In this document: positions 1-6,707 of the stretch, piece by piece
Position numbering within the stretch: the stretch's first letter is position 1
Layout of the letters: each line of letters opens with the position of its first letter
From: a virus
Direction: 5' to 3' (one strand)
Length of the DNA: 26,967 nucleotides
Virus record (IMG/VR): IMGVR_UViG_3300032242_000213
Coordinates: 1 to 26,967 of that record
The notes under the pieces: generated by a model
Database searches by the model: none
What the model was told of the DNA's origin: nothing
Seen by the model: the letters and a program-made list of their open reading frames with translations, nothing else
Program-made: the position numbers and the translations under genes

Positions 1-464
1 CTGCGATTAGCGTCTTCCCTATCTCGCTTTACCAATGCCTGCTCAGTCGACCATTCTGCTAGTGCCCTTGCATATTCAAAGGCATCAGTAAATTGGCTCG
101 GCTGTGGCTCTGCGTTCGCTTGCCGCACCGGTTGGGGCGCTGCTTGCTGACGGTAAGCCGCTAACTCAGTTTCCAGCTTTTGCCTGGCTTCACGTTCTTG
201 CGCTGCTTCTTGTTTGGCAAGTTCGCGTTGCTTGGTTATCTCTGAAAACCGTTTTTCGAGTTTCGGATTCTGCTTCCGTTCCTCTGTCGGTTTGGCATCA
301 TCGTCTGCTGACTGTTCACTCTGTTTCGTATCCTCTGACGGCTCTGAGGGAGTATTCTCAACCCCAGCCTCGTCAGTATCACTAGCAGCTAAACCAAGTC
401 GATTTGCATAAAAATCTGCCGAATTCTCACTGGTCAAAACATGACCGGCTTCTTTGTCACTCAT
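1..464 (-). CDS. Probable head scaffolding protein, N-terminal part (runs off left edge)
   Basis: The reading frame is open from an ATG at 464 to the window edge, giving about 154 residues. It starts MSDKEAGHVLTSENSADFYA, continues through an acidic, Ser/Thr/Glu-rich segment (about residues 30-65), and then a charged Lys/Glu/Gln/Ala helix (about 70-115) that looks like a coiled coil. AGGGA lies five bases before the ATG. It follows the portal gene in the same direction, where phages of the P22 type carry scaffold before the major capsid protein. Low complexity, acidic N-terminus and long charged helices fit a scaffolding protein that directs procapsid assembly and then leaves. Function is inferred from composition and position; no signature motif was seen. 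Confidence 0.65.
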   Translation of the reverse strand, partial: MSDKEAGHVLTSENSADFYANRLGLAASDTDEAGVENTPSEPSEDTKQSEQSADDDAKPTEERKQNPKLEKRFSEITKQRELAKQEAAQEREARQKLETELAAYRQQAAPQPVRQANAEPQPSQFTDAFEYARALAEWSTEQALVKRDREDANR

Positions 465-527
465 AGGTTTCCCTAAGTATTTTCCCCATGAGCCTCACGG
501 GTAAGGTTTGTGGTTTATACCACGAAT

Positions 528-2609
528 TTATATGGCACGCTCAGTTGTTTCCAACGATGCCGCGTGCGTCGATGCCTTGTCCAAATGCGCCAACATAAGG
601 GCGATTTCGCCTTTCATGCGCTCAATTTCCAATTGCGTCTGAGTTTTAAGGACAGTATCGTGCGCCTGGGTGCTTGTCCGCATTTCCATGTCTTTATGGC
701 GTTCTTCGTTCCGCAATTCAATATCGTGGGCGCGGTTGGTTTCTTTGATAAGAACCCGTTTAGTTTCAGCGTCCTGCTTGATTTGCTCAACATCTGAACG
801 GTCTTTAATCATCTGCTGCAACTTCTGAATAGCCTGCTGCATCTGCTGCATTTGCGCCTGATTTGCCTTGAGTTGCATCTGAACTTGGGGCGGCACAGGT
901 GATTTTTCGTCAATCTGCGCCATCGGGTTGGCGGCGGCCAGCCGGTCGGCAATGATGTCCGCGCCAGGAAAGTCCATATTGCGGAAGATAAGGTCGCCAG
1001 CTTGCTGCATGAGTTGAGGGTCAACGTTAAGCATTTTGACCATTGAATCTACGGCCTCTTGACGCTTGCTGTTGTAGCCTGGGCCGGTATCCATAACCAC
1101 ATCGTATTCGCCCACAGTCATGTCGTGCATGATGGTGTAAACGCCCTGCGCGTCTTTTTTAGGCTCGTTGATGTTCACTAGGTCAGGTTTCCCATCGGCT
1201 CCGATGATTCGCATTACCCGCTGAGAATCGTAAATCTTAGGGATAAGGTCAAGAATAATCGTGCCGGTCTGCGCGATGGATTTGGTCAGGTTGTCGTAGA
1301 AATCAAAGTTGGTCAGGTCAACTTGTTGCTGTTGGCCGTTAAGTGCCTTACCCGAAATGTTTCCAGGCAGTTGTTGACTTGGGTCAAAGATACCCATCAG
1401 CGTCGCAATGTCTTGGTTAATCATTGCAGACGCGGCCATTACGCCACTTGGAGGCGGTTCGGGCTGTAAACGCTGTGGAGGCGGTGCGGGCTGCCCGTCA
1501 ATATCGGTTTGCTTGTAGCGCAGCAGCGGGAACGACTTGATGTTCGCCGCAGCCCATTCGGTTTCATGGCCCTCGTCCTGCCCTTCGGCCATCAACCACT
1601 TAGCTTTGGGAGCCAGCGCAACGCTTTCGGTGACGGTTGTTTGCCAAAAGTTATACATCCGCTGCGCGTCTTTAGCGTGGCGCACCATGCCAAACTTTTT
1701 GCGTTTGTCGCCGATGACGATATGGCGGCCATAAACTGGAACGACGGGAATGTAAGAGCCAGGCCAATCGCGCTCTTCAATAACCTCGATGGCGGTCAGT
1801 TTCTTCCACTTTATTACTTTTTTGTATGAATCACGCTCATCAACTACGGTCAAACCGGATAAGGCCATGCGCTCTTTCATGTCTTTATTCATGAATCCCT
1901 GAGTGCCATCGGACAGTTTGACCAGCTTGGCAGGCTCCCGACGGGTGTAGAAATACTCCGCAATGCGGATGTCCTCTTTAGTAATCCATTCGGATTGGCT
2001 GTCGCCCGTACCGCGCTGGGTAAAGCTGCTGCCATCGTCGCAATCAGGGTATAACTCGCGGAATTTAGCTTTGCTCATCATGGTGGTGATGAGACAGCGG
2101 TCAGCGTCCGAACCGTTTACGGCCTCAGAATTGGGGTCAAAGTAGACAGTGAACGGGTTTTGGATAGCCTCAATAAAGATTTCTTGGTCGAAGCTGTCCT
2201 GCTTTACATAGTCGGTTGTAACGCGCCAATAACCCCAGCCCATCCGCACGGCGTGGTCAAAAGCGATGTCATAGGCGTTGTCAGCATTGGAGTTAATCTC
2301 GATATGGCGGCAGATGCCTTCGATGATTTCGGCGGTCGTAACGTCTGCAGGGGTGTTTGTCGGGTGAACCTTGATGCGCGGGCGCTGCTGGCGTTGCTGA
2401 TTGGTCACCTGGCGGCAGTATCCATCCAACTTATTGATTGTCAGGACAGGGCGCGATTCAAGATTGCGGGAGTTTTGTAGGTCAACCGGCCATTGGTCGC
2501 CGCCTGAGACAAATTTAAGGTCTTCGAGCGCCTCTTGGCGGTTCATTGTGTCCGCGTCGTTGCAAAGTTTGAGAAAGTCCTTTGCTTCGTCAATGATTGA
2601 TTCGTCCAT
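528..2609 (-). CDS. P22-type portal protein
   Basis: This 693-residue protein resembles the P22 gp1 portal family and has the usual length. The N-terminal region (about residues 1-120) contains the GGDQWP and RPVLTINKL segments typical of the family, followed by the long alpha/beta body. The last 120 residues are rich in Gln, Met, Glu and Lys and should form a long coiled coil, like the C-terminal helical barrel of P22 portal. As a dodecamer at one capsid vertex it would be the channel for packaging and ejection and the docking site for terminase and the gp4-like neck protein. Its ATG directly abuts the terminase stop codon, so the two are probably translationally coupled. Confidence 0.93.
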   Translation of the reverse strand: MDESIIDEAKDFLKLCNDADTMNRQEALEDLKFVSGGDQWPVDLQNSRNLESRPVLTINKLDGYCRQVTNQQRQQRPRIKVHPTNTPADVTTAEIIEGICRHIEINSNADNAYDIAFDHAVRMGWGYWRVTTDYVKQDSFDQEIFIEAIQNPFTVYFDPNSEAVNGSDADRCLITTMMSKAKFRELYPDCDDGSSFTQRGTGDSQSEWITKEDIRIAEYFYTRREPAKLVKLSDGTQGFMNKDMKERMALSGLTVVDERDSYKKVIKWKKLTAIEVIEERDWPGSYIPVVPVYGRHIVIGDKRKKFGMVRHAKDAQRMYNFWQTTVTESVALAPKAKWLMAEGQDEGHETEWAAANIKSFPLLRYKQTDIDGQPAPPPQRLQPEPPPSGVMAASAMINQDIATLMGIFDPSQQLPGNISGKALNGQQQQVDLTNFDFYDNLTKSIAQTGTIILDLIPKIYDSQRVMRIIGADGKPDLVNINEPKKDAQGVYTIMHDMTVGEYDVVMDTGPGYNSKRQEAVDSMVKMLNVDPQLMQQAGDLIFRNMDFPGADIIADRLAAANPMAQIDEKSPVPPQVQMQLKANQAQMQQMQQAIQKLQQMIKDRSDVEQIKQDAETKRVLIKETNRAHDIELRNEERHKDMEMRTSTQAHDTVLKTQTQLEIERMKGEIALMLAHLDKASTHAASLETTERAI

Positions 2610-3893
2610 TTAGCCCATCCAATTCTGTGGTTGAACGAAAGTTGGCTTTGACACTCGTTTACGCGGCTCATTTACAACAAGGCCGAGCATCCGAAAAGCA
2701 TCGGCTCCGTGCGAAAACTGGTCGTGCAGCGGGTTTTTGCTGAACATTTTGGTGTCGGGGTCAACCTCGTAGCGGTAATGCCGCAAGCATTGTAGCCCAT
2801 CGTAACAGTTTTCCCTATCAAACCAGCAATTCCTAAACAGGGTACGTGCCGCGTTAATACTGTCCACAATCGGCGTTCTAGGAATGATTTTGGTCTTATA
2901 GCCTGCTCCGCGCACGATTTGGTCAATGCTTCGGCCTGCAGCGGCCAGCGTTTTGTTCTCAGCGTCATGCGGCAACCATAGAGTATCGTAGACGTAGCCG
3001 TAGGTTTGCATCTTGGCTAAGTAGTCGGAGATGGTCTTTTGGTTGTCCTCATGGTAGCGGATTAGCCTGGTCTCCATGCCGATGAACTGCACAAACCATA
3101 TCGCAGTCGCATCCGACCAGCCAAGGTCAAACACGGCGTGAACCGGCTTCATGGGGTCATATCCGACCTTGGTGATGCGGCCTTCCAACTCGGCCATTTG
3201 CATCTCGCGGGCAAAGATAGCCCCGTCCACAGTTTGGCGGCAGATTCCTTCCCATACGGTGTTATATGCCTCGATGTCGCGCATCTTGAGCGCGTCTTTC
3301 TCTAGCATCAACGTCTCAGGGAACCAGGGATTGTCCGACCAATTAATCTTTTGGACAACAGAGTTCTCGGGCGGGTGCAGCACAAACCGCTGGTAGGTCT
3401 CGTCGGTCTCCAACTCAGGGTTAAACGTGACCCATATCTCGCTGCCTTCTTTGCGGATGGTTGGAATTAAGATGTTCCACGACAGGCGGCTGGTGGTCTG
3501 CGCTTCCTCTACCCAGCAAATATCCACGCCCTCGTAGGATTTGACATTGGCGACATTATTCTTGAGGCCGACAAAAGCGAACTCAGTCCCGTTTTTGCCC
3601 CGAATGCTGGCCTGGGTGATTTCGTAAAAGCCCTCTAGCCCTAAGTCAATGATTTGGTCGCACAGCAGCTTGTGGACGGAATCTTTGATGGAAGTCTGAA
3701 ACTCACGGGCGCAAAGGATACGCAAGCTGCGTTGTGCGCCTTTTATAAGCAATGCTCGAGCCACGCCCCAAGACTTAGCCCCACCGCGTCCACCATGCAA
3801 AATTCGGTAACGGCTTTTCTCAGGCTGAAACAAGCACTCCAGCTTGACCGGAAACTGTGCTTTTGCTACTGCGTCTTTAACTTGGCTTGACAA
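2610..3893 (-). CDS. terL: Terminase large subunit (packaging ATPase/nuclease)
   Basis: This is a 427-residue terminase of the PBSX/Terminase_3-like group. Walker A reads GGRGGAKSW (residues 34-42) and Walker B VDICWVEEAQ (123-132), ending in the two acidic residues expected for ATP hydrolysis. VTFNPE (155-160) is the usual motif after Walker B. The C-terminal RNase H-like nuclease shows FDLGWSDATAIW (D256, D261) and DQFSHGADAFRM near residue 398, supplying the acidic metal ligands. It pumps DNA through the portal and cuts concatemers. The start overlaps the end of the small subunit gene by 17 bases, and the TAA is immediately followed by the portal ATG. The protein looks complete with no frameshift. 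Confidence 0.96.
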   Translation of the reverse strand: MSSQVKDAVAKAQFPVKLECLFQPEKSRYRILHGGRGGAKSWGVARALLIKGAQRSLRILCAREFQTSIKDSVHKLLCDQIIDLGLEGFYEITQASIRGKNGTEFAFVGLKNNVANVKSYEGVDICWVEEAQTTSRLSWNILIPTIRKEGSEIWVTFNPELETDETYQRFVLHPPENSVVQKINWSDNPWFPETLMLEKDALKMRDIEAYNTVWEGICRQTVDGAIFAREMQMAELEGRITKVGYDPMKPVHAVFDLGWSDATAIWFVQFIGMETRLIRYHEDNQKTISDYLAKMQTYGYVYDTLWLPHDAENKTLAAAGRSIDQIVRGAGYKTKIIPRTPIVDSINAARTLFRNCWFDRENCYDGLQCLRHYRYEVDPDTKMFSKNPLHDQFSHGADAFRMLGLVVNEPRKRVSKPTFVQPQNWMG

Positions 3894-4278
3894 AGCTAAC
3901 TTCGATGCCGGTTAGTAAAGGTGCGCCATCTGCGCCTGTAATCTCTTGTTTGACACTTTCGCGGTACTTCTTAGGGAATCGTGCAGCCATTGAGCGTGAC
4001 CAGATTGAGGCGTTAATCTTGTCCGATTCTTTGTTCTCAATCATGTGCGCCTGGGCAATGTCTTCCCACCATAGAAGTTCATGTTCCTTTGCCAACTCCA
4101 TGGCGTGTAAAAAATCGGGATGTTCATCCCTCCAGTTATATAGAGTCTTAGTGCCTACACCCAAAATAGCAGCAATCGCCTCAGTAGACTTACCAATCTT
4201 GCCAAGTTCTATTACTTGGTCAATGTAGGCGGGGTCGTAGAGACTAGGGCGACCTCTTGGACGTGTTTCTTCGGTCAC
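3877..4278 (-). CDS. terS: Terminase small subunit
   Basis: This 133-residue protein has an N-terminal helix-turn-helix (about residues 20-52, including AIAAILGVGTKTLYNWRDEH), a central helical region that would mediate oligomerisation, and a C-terminal tail with FPKKYRESVKQ. This order matches DNA-recognition subunits of phage terminases, which bind pac/cos and load the large subunit. The likely start is GTG at 4278, overlapping the TGA of the preceding 45-residue ORF (GTGA). There is no strong Shine-Dalgarno site, so translation probably depends on coupling. The gene lies directly upstream of terL and overlaps it by 17 bases. Confidence 0.88.
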   Translation of the reverse strand: MTEETRPRGRPSLYDPAYIDQVIELGKIGKSTEAIAAILGVGTKTLYNWRDEHPDFLHAMELAKEHELLWWEDIAQAHMIENKESDKINASIWSRSMAARFPKKYRESVKQEITGADGAPLLTGIEVSFVKPS

Positions 4279-4412
4279 TTTTTCTTTTTCTCTGCTTCGC
4301 GCTTTACGGCGTAACCAATCGCAACCGCTTGCTTAGGCGGTTTGCCAGCCTTAATCTCGGCTTTGATGTTCTCACTCAGCGCTTTGGGTGTCGGTGATTT
4401 CTTGAGGGGCAT
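4275..4412 (-). CDS. Small basic phage protein, 45 residues
   Basis: A short frame from ATG 4412 to TGA 4275 encodes a 45-residue Lys/Ala-rich protein starting MPLKKSPTPKALSENIKAEI, with a GKPPKQAVAIGYAVKREAEK segment and a poly-Lys end. The KPPKQAVAIGYA pattern resembles a widespread family of tiny phage proteins (DUF6496-like), which supports real coding. It overlaps the coiled-coil ORF upstream by 41 bases in another frame, and its stop overlaps the GTG of terS. The net charge suggests nucleic acid binding, but function is unknown. Confidence 0.7.
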   Translation of the reverse strand: MPLKKSPTPKALSENIKAEIKAGKPPKQAVAIGYAVKREAEKKKK

Positions 4413-4542
4413 CTTGCTTCTCCAGTTCGGTTAGCGTCCATTGGCATTGTTGCAGCGCACCATTAATTTGGTGAATCTGCGCTTCCAGTTCGCGGCCTTT
4501 AGCCATGAGGTCTTGGATTCTTGCGGTAATTAGGTCTTTCAT
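4372..4542 (-). CDS. Small coiled-coil protein, 56 residues
   Basis: The chosen ATG at 4542 overlaps the TGA of the GroES-like gene (ATGA) and is preceded by GAGG at suitable spacing; an in-frame start ten codons earlier has no comparable support. The protein begins MKDLITARIQDLMAKGRELE and is almost entirely a predicted helix with heptad-like spacing of Leu/Ile, so it probably forms a coiled coil. Similar small proteins are common next to phage morphogenesis genes. No enzymatic motif is present and the role is unknown. Confidence 0.7.
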   Translation of the reverse strand: MKDLITARIQDLMAKGRELEAQIHQINGALQQCQWTLTELEKQDAPQEITDTQSAE

Positions 4543-4817
4543 ACTTCCTCTACAAAGCAAATGTCCTGCCAACTCATGCGGAGATGGCGCTGGTCGTCAA
4601 TGGTAATAGTATCAAATTTAAGGTATTCGTTTTGGTAGTCTTTAGCCAAAGTACCAAAATAGACCTTATCGCCGACTTTTAAGCCCTCGGCGGCTGCTTC
4701 GTCACCTACGGCGGTAATGTAACCAATGGTGTCCGCTTCTGCGGTTTTGACCCATAAATCGCTCTTGATGCGCGTTTCGGGCCTGACGATGATTTTGTCT
4801 CTAAGCGGCTTGAACAT
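4539..4817 (-). CDS. Phage GroES-like co-chaperonin
   Basis: This 92-residue protein has a GroES/Cpn10 fold signature: FKPLRDKIIVRPE at the start, GYITAVGDEAAAEGLKVGDKVYFG in the middle, and a C-terminal SWQDICFVEEV strand matching the last beta strand of GroES. The mobile loop (about residues 15-30) lacks the usual Ile-Val-Leu anchor and has Leu-Trp-Val instead, with no Gly-Gly before it. A heptameric lid for host GroEL is the expected role, as for T4 gp31, most likely to help fold a capsid or other structural protein. Two ATGs occur at 4820 and 4817; AAAGGA is two bases before the first and five before the second, so 4817 is preferred. No GroEL is in the window. Confidence 0.88.
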   Translation of the reverse strand: MFKPLRDKIIVRPETRIKSDLWVKTAEADTIGYITAVGDEAAAEGLKVGDKVYFGTLAKDYQNEYLKFDTITIDDQRHLRMSWQDICFVEEV

Positions 4818-4995
4818 CATTGTCCTTTCGGAGTTTGAGTGTTTTTGTCTGCCGTTTGGCTACTGGCGGGTCTTTTCGGAACTCGCCGCACCATTCAGTT
4901 TCGTGTTTGGTGACGAAACGCGGATAACGCCGACATTGACCAATTCGGTCAGTTTCAGCGAAATAGACGCATATCTTACAATTGCTCTCAGCCAT
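4801..4995 (-). CDS. Small cysteine-containing (putative zinc-binding) protein
   Basis: This 64-residue protein has four cysteines arranged CxxC near the N-terminus (C6, C9), then C21 and C36, followed by a Lys/Arg-rich tail. The spacing would suit one structural metal site. AAAGGG lies four bases before the ATG. The end overlaps the start of the GroES-like gene by about 17 bases in another frame, so the two belong to one transcript. The tail suggests nucleic acid binding, but the family is not recognised. Confidence 0.72.
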   Translation of the reverse strand: MAESNCKICVYFAETDRIGQCRRYPRFVTKHETEWCGEFRKDPPVAKRQTKTLKLRKDNDVQAA

Positions 4996-5016
4996 ATAGC
5001 CCTTTCTATGTGGTCA

Positions 5017-5050
5017 GGGAAACCGAGAAGTTACCGCTTCTCGGAGACCC
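5017..5050 (-). promoter_or_regulatory. Intergenic RNA hairpin
   Basis: Between two leftward genes lies a perfect 8-base inverted repeat, CCGAGAAG (5023-5030) and CTTCTCGG (5037-5044), with a 6-base loop. It is extended outward by GGG/CCC across a symmetrical 3x3 internal loop. No T-run follows on the leftward strand, so it is not a classical intrinsic terminator. It could be an RNA processing or 3'-end-protecting structure separating expression of the 110-residue gene from the GroES-like cluster. Confidence 0.55.
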
Positions 5051-5052
5051 GC

Positions 5053-5385
5053 TTATTTGTCTTGCTCGTGTTCCATGCGCTCGTGGGTGTAGCACTCATG
5101 TTCACGGCTACCGCCCTTCATCTCACCCATGCGGCCATCGTGCATACCCATATGCTTGGCTTCGCGCAGACCCAGGCCATCAGCCTTGCCCATGCCGACA
5201 CCGCCTTCGATGGGCATCTTGCGCTCACCGGAAGTGTCAGATGCGGTTGCGCCCTTGGGAGGGGTAGCGCCGGTCATGCTCTTTGCGCCGCCGTATTCGC
5301 GGTCAACTTTAGACACACCGACCTTCTTCATGCCCGACATATCAGCTTTTCCGGCATTCGGAATGCTTTTAGCTTCGTATCCCAT
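5053..5385 (-). CDS. Gly/Met/Lys-rich hypothetical protein, 110 residues
   Basis: The protein starts MGYEAKSIPNAGKADMSGMK and is hydrophilic throughout, rich in Gly, Met, Lys and His, with a C-terminal segment of His, Glu and Met (HMGMHDGRMGEMKGG, then HECYTHERMEHEQDK). It looks intrinsically disordered. AAGGA stands eight bases before the ATG. It is the first leftward gene after the divergent region holding a perfect palindrome and a TATAAT box, so its expression is probably controlled there. The Met/His content could bind metal, but this is only a composition remark. Family unknown. Confidence 0.75.
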   Translation of the reverse strand: MGYEAKSIPNAGKADMSGMKKVGVSKVDREYGGAKSMTGATPPKGATASDTSGERKMPIEGGVGMGKADGLGLREAKHMGMHDGRMGEMKGGSREHECYTHERMEHEQDK

Positions 5386-5412
5386 AATTTTTTCCTTGCA
5401 AGGTTAAAATGT

Positions 5413-5427
5413 CATTGTGCCACAATG
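5413..5427. promoter_or_regulatory. Perfect 15-bp palindrome, candidate operator
   Basis: CATTGTG-C-CACAATG is a perfect inverted repeat of 7-base arms around one base. It sits in the 69-bp gap between divergent genes (leftward 5053-5385 and rightward 5455-5670), just downstream of a TATAAT box on the leftward strand. A one-base loop makes an RNA hairpin unlikely, so a dimeric DNA-binding protein is the better guess. The binder is unknown; no second copy was noticed. Confidence 0.5.
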
Positions 5428-5435
5428 GGCATCTC

Positions 5436-5464
5436 ATTATAGGAGTTTTTTGCTATGGCTACAA
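5436..5464 (-). promoter_or_regulatory. Candidate leftward promoter
   Basis: A perfect TATAAT -10 box is read on the leftward strand at 5441-5436. At 17-base spacing the -35 position (5464-5459) reads TTGTAG, only a half match to TTGACA. Transcription would start near 5429, immediately before the palindrome, so a repressor there would block it. The same bases overlap the AGGAG of the rightward gene. Confidence 0.4.
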
Positions 5465-5670
5465 ATTTCAAGTTTACGGCTGAAAAGGCCAAACATACCC
5501 AGCCTTCCAACTACGTCATCGAGCGCGAATACAAAGCCGAGCGCCGCAAGGTCATGGAACTTGAGAAAGAACTGCAAGCCCATGAGCGTACGGACGCGGC
5601 CCATGCCCATCCTATGCATCGGTCTCATGAAACTCAACCGGATGCCCCGCTGCCTTCAATGCGGAAATAG
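5455..5670 (+). CDS. Small charged hypothetical protein, isolated rightward gene
   Basis: This 71-residue protein begins MATNFKFTAEKAKHTQPSNY and has a Lys/Glu-rich helical centre (about residues 22-45) and a His/Pro-rich end. AGGAG precedes the ATG by nine bases. It is the only rightward gene inside the leftward block from 1 to 8505 and faces the 110-residue gene across the palindrome, so the pair may be co-regulated. Its last 59 bases overlap the 3' end of the YbcO-like gene on the other strand. No known family; coding is supported by RBS, composition and divergent arrangement. Confidence 0.65.
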   Translation: MATNFKFTAEKAKHTQPSNYVIEREYKAERRKVMELEKELQAHERTDAAHAHPMHRSHETQPDAPLPSMRK

Positions 5671-5956
5671 TCCTCTCGTGGGCGGCTTGCCACATGGCTT
5701 GTCGCTCATGCTTGGACAAGGTAGCGCCCTGGTCTAAGTTAAAGTGACACCGAAAGCACAGGCTGGCGATTAAATCGTCGGATGCCTTAATTCCCCGTCC
5801 CTTACCGCCGCCCCAATTTGTGTGTGCGGCCACCACAGTCCCATCATCCAGCCCGCAATGCTGACAAGGCAGGCTTCGCGCTGCTTTTAACAGGCTTTTG
5901 CTTCTGACATAGGATTGTTTCGCCCGTCCAAAACCGGTGTTCGTTAGCGCATTCAT
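5612..5956 (-). CDS. YbcO-like HNH-type nuclease (DUF1364 family)
   Basis: This 114-residue protein matches the YbcO/DUF1364 nuclease family: CQHC (residues 31-34), AAHTNW (44-49) with the histidine of the first motif, KGRGIKASDDLIASLCFRCH (52-71) and a following LDQG segment, with a helical end. These residues would form a beta-beta-alpha-metal nuclease site with a structural zinc. The ATG at 5956 is preferred over one eight codons earlier because AAGGA stands nine bases before it and none precedes the other. In lambdoid phages such proteins sit near NinB and recombination genes, as here. The first 113 bases overlap the zinc-ribbon gene in another frame. Confidence 0.85.
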   Translation of the reverse strand: MNALTNTGFGRAKQSYVRSKSLLKAARSLPCQHCGLDDGTVVAAHTNWGGGKGRGIKASDDLIASLCFRCHFNLDQGATLSKHERQAMWQAAHERTISALKAAGHPVEFHETDA

Positions 5957-6035
5957 AGCGTCGTTTCCTTGAGTTGTCATTTTTCAAAACCGTCTGTTTC
6001 ACAAAAGTCCATGCGCCGCATACAGGGCATTTCAT
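5844..6035 (-). CDS. Zinc-ribbon protein
   Basis: The protein of 63 residues starts MKCPVCGAWTFVKQT and has RRYECANEHRFWT at residues 25-37. C3, C6, C29 and H33 are arranged like the N-terminal zinc ribbon of NrdR-like and related small phage regulators. The ATG overlaps the NinB stop codon (ATGA). Its C-terminal third lies over the 5' end of the YbcO-like gene in another frame, and that end is less conserved-looking (Lys/Ser/Ala-rich). Probably a nucleic acid-binding accessory factor. Confidence 0.75.
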   Translation of the reverse strand: MKCPVCGAWTFVKQTVLKNDNSRKRRYECANEHRFWTGETILCQKQKPVKSSAKPALSALRAG

Positions 6036-6433
6036 ACGTCAATTCCTTTATTAGTTGCCCAGGCAATTAAAAATTCAATGAATTCGGAAGAATCTTCCAC
6101 CGTGAATTTGTGAGACTGCAGGCCAAGCTGCACCACCCGTTCACCATCCAGGCTTGGCGCGACCTTGCCAATCTTGCGGCCGGTCTCATGCGCCCATTGG
6201 TCTATCAGCAGGCGTTTCCAATCGTCGGCTGTCCACGTTGACCCCGCGGTCGCCATTTGCTTGGCGATTTTCTCAATGATGCTGTGGAACATATCGTTTT
6301 GCTCGGTGCTGCGCCTGCTTTGCTTTATCTCTAAACGCATTTTTTTGCCAAGCGCAAGCGATTCCTTGACCTTGGGCCATAGGTCTTTCATCACTGTAGT
6401 GGCCTGGGTTGGGCTATACAGGTGGACTATCAC
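6032..6433 (-). CDS. ninB: NinB-family recombination protein
   Basis: This protein of 133 residues resembles lambda NinB (Orf), a recombination mediator that binds single-stranded DNA and SSB. Family features include KKMRLEIKQSRRSTEQNDMF (30-49), followed by IIEKIA, then DDWKRLLIDQWAHETG and the LGLQSHKFTVEDSSEFIEFL segment. The start is GTG at 6433, with AAGGA six bases upstream, inside the end of the preceding nuclease gene (20-base overlap). Its neighbours, a YbcO-like nuclease and a small PD-(D/E)XK protein, form a recombination set as in lambdoid nin regions. Confidence 0.92.
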   Translation of the reverse strand: MIVHLYSPTQATTVMKDLWPKVKESLALGKKMRLEIKQSRRSTEQNDMFHSIIEKIAKQMATAGSTWTADDWKRLLIDQWAHETGRKIGKVAPSLDGERVVQLGLQSHKFTVEDSSEFIEFLIAWATNKGIDV

Positions 6434-6707
6434 TCATGTTCCTTATAAGGTTTTGCGCGGCTTCAACCGAATCAATCAAAGCCACTGTCCCACCATTCCA
6501 GCCCATCAGAAAAGCGCTTTGCTTAACGTTTAGCCCTTTTTTGCCATAGGCGCTAGTCGGGTCTTTGACTTCAACTAGGGCCGTTTTTCCCGCGTAGCCT
6601 ACCAAGAGGTCTACCGGCAGCTTTAGAACGAATACAGAGGCTCCTGATGCCCTTAGTGCGGCAACTATTTCACCTTGATTCGCGTCCGAACGTGCTGCGT
6701 ACCTCAT
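6414..6707 (-). CDS. Small PD-(D/E)XK-type nuclease (VRR-NUC/resolvase-like)
   Basis: The protein of 97 residues shows the core of the PD-(D/E)XK fold: a helix with E13 (QGEIVAALRASG), a strand ending in PVDLLVG (D33) and LVEVKDP (E46, K48), then a glutamine-bearing helix (VKQSAFL). D33, E46 and K48 would make the metal-dependent cutting site. Such stand-alone short nucleases in phages are often called VRR-NUC or Holliday junction resolvase-like. The ATG at 6707 overlaps the TGA of the HNH gene (ATGA) and has GGAAG five bases upstream; an earlier in-frame ATG at 6719 lacks this. Confidence 0.8.
   Translation of the reverse strand: MRYAARSDANQGEIVAALRASGASVFVLKLPVDLLVGYAGKTALVEVKDPTSAYGKKGLNVKQSAFLMGWNGGTVALIDSVEAAQNLIRNMSDSPPV

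Noticed and set aside
509-522. GTGGT-TTAT-ACCAC hairpin between portal and scaffold genes
   Set aside because: Only a 5-bp stem and no T-run; too weak to call.
4726-5442. A 238-codon rightward frame with hydrophobic stretches
   Set aside because: It is the antisense of the GroES-like, cysteine and Gly/Met-rich genes, all of which have RBS or family support.
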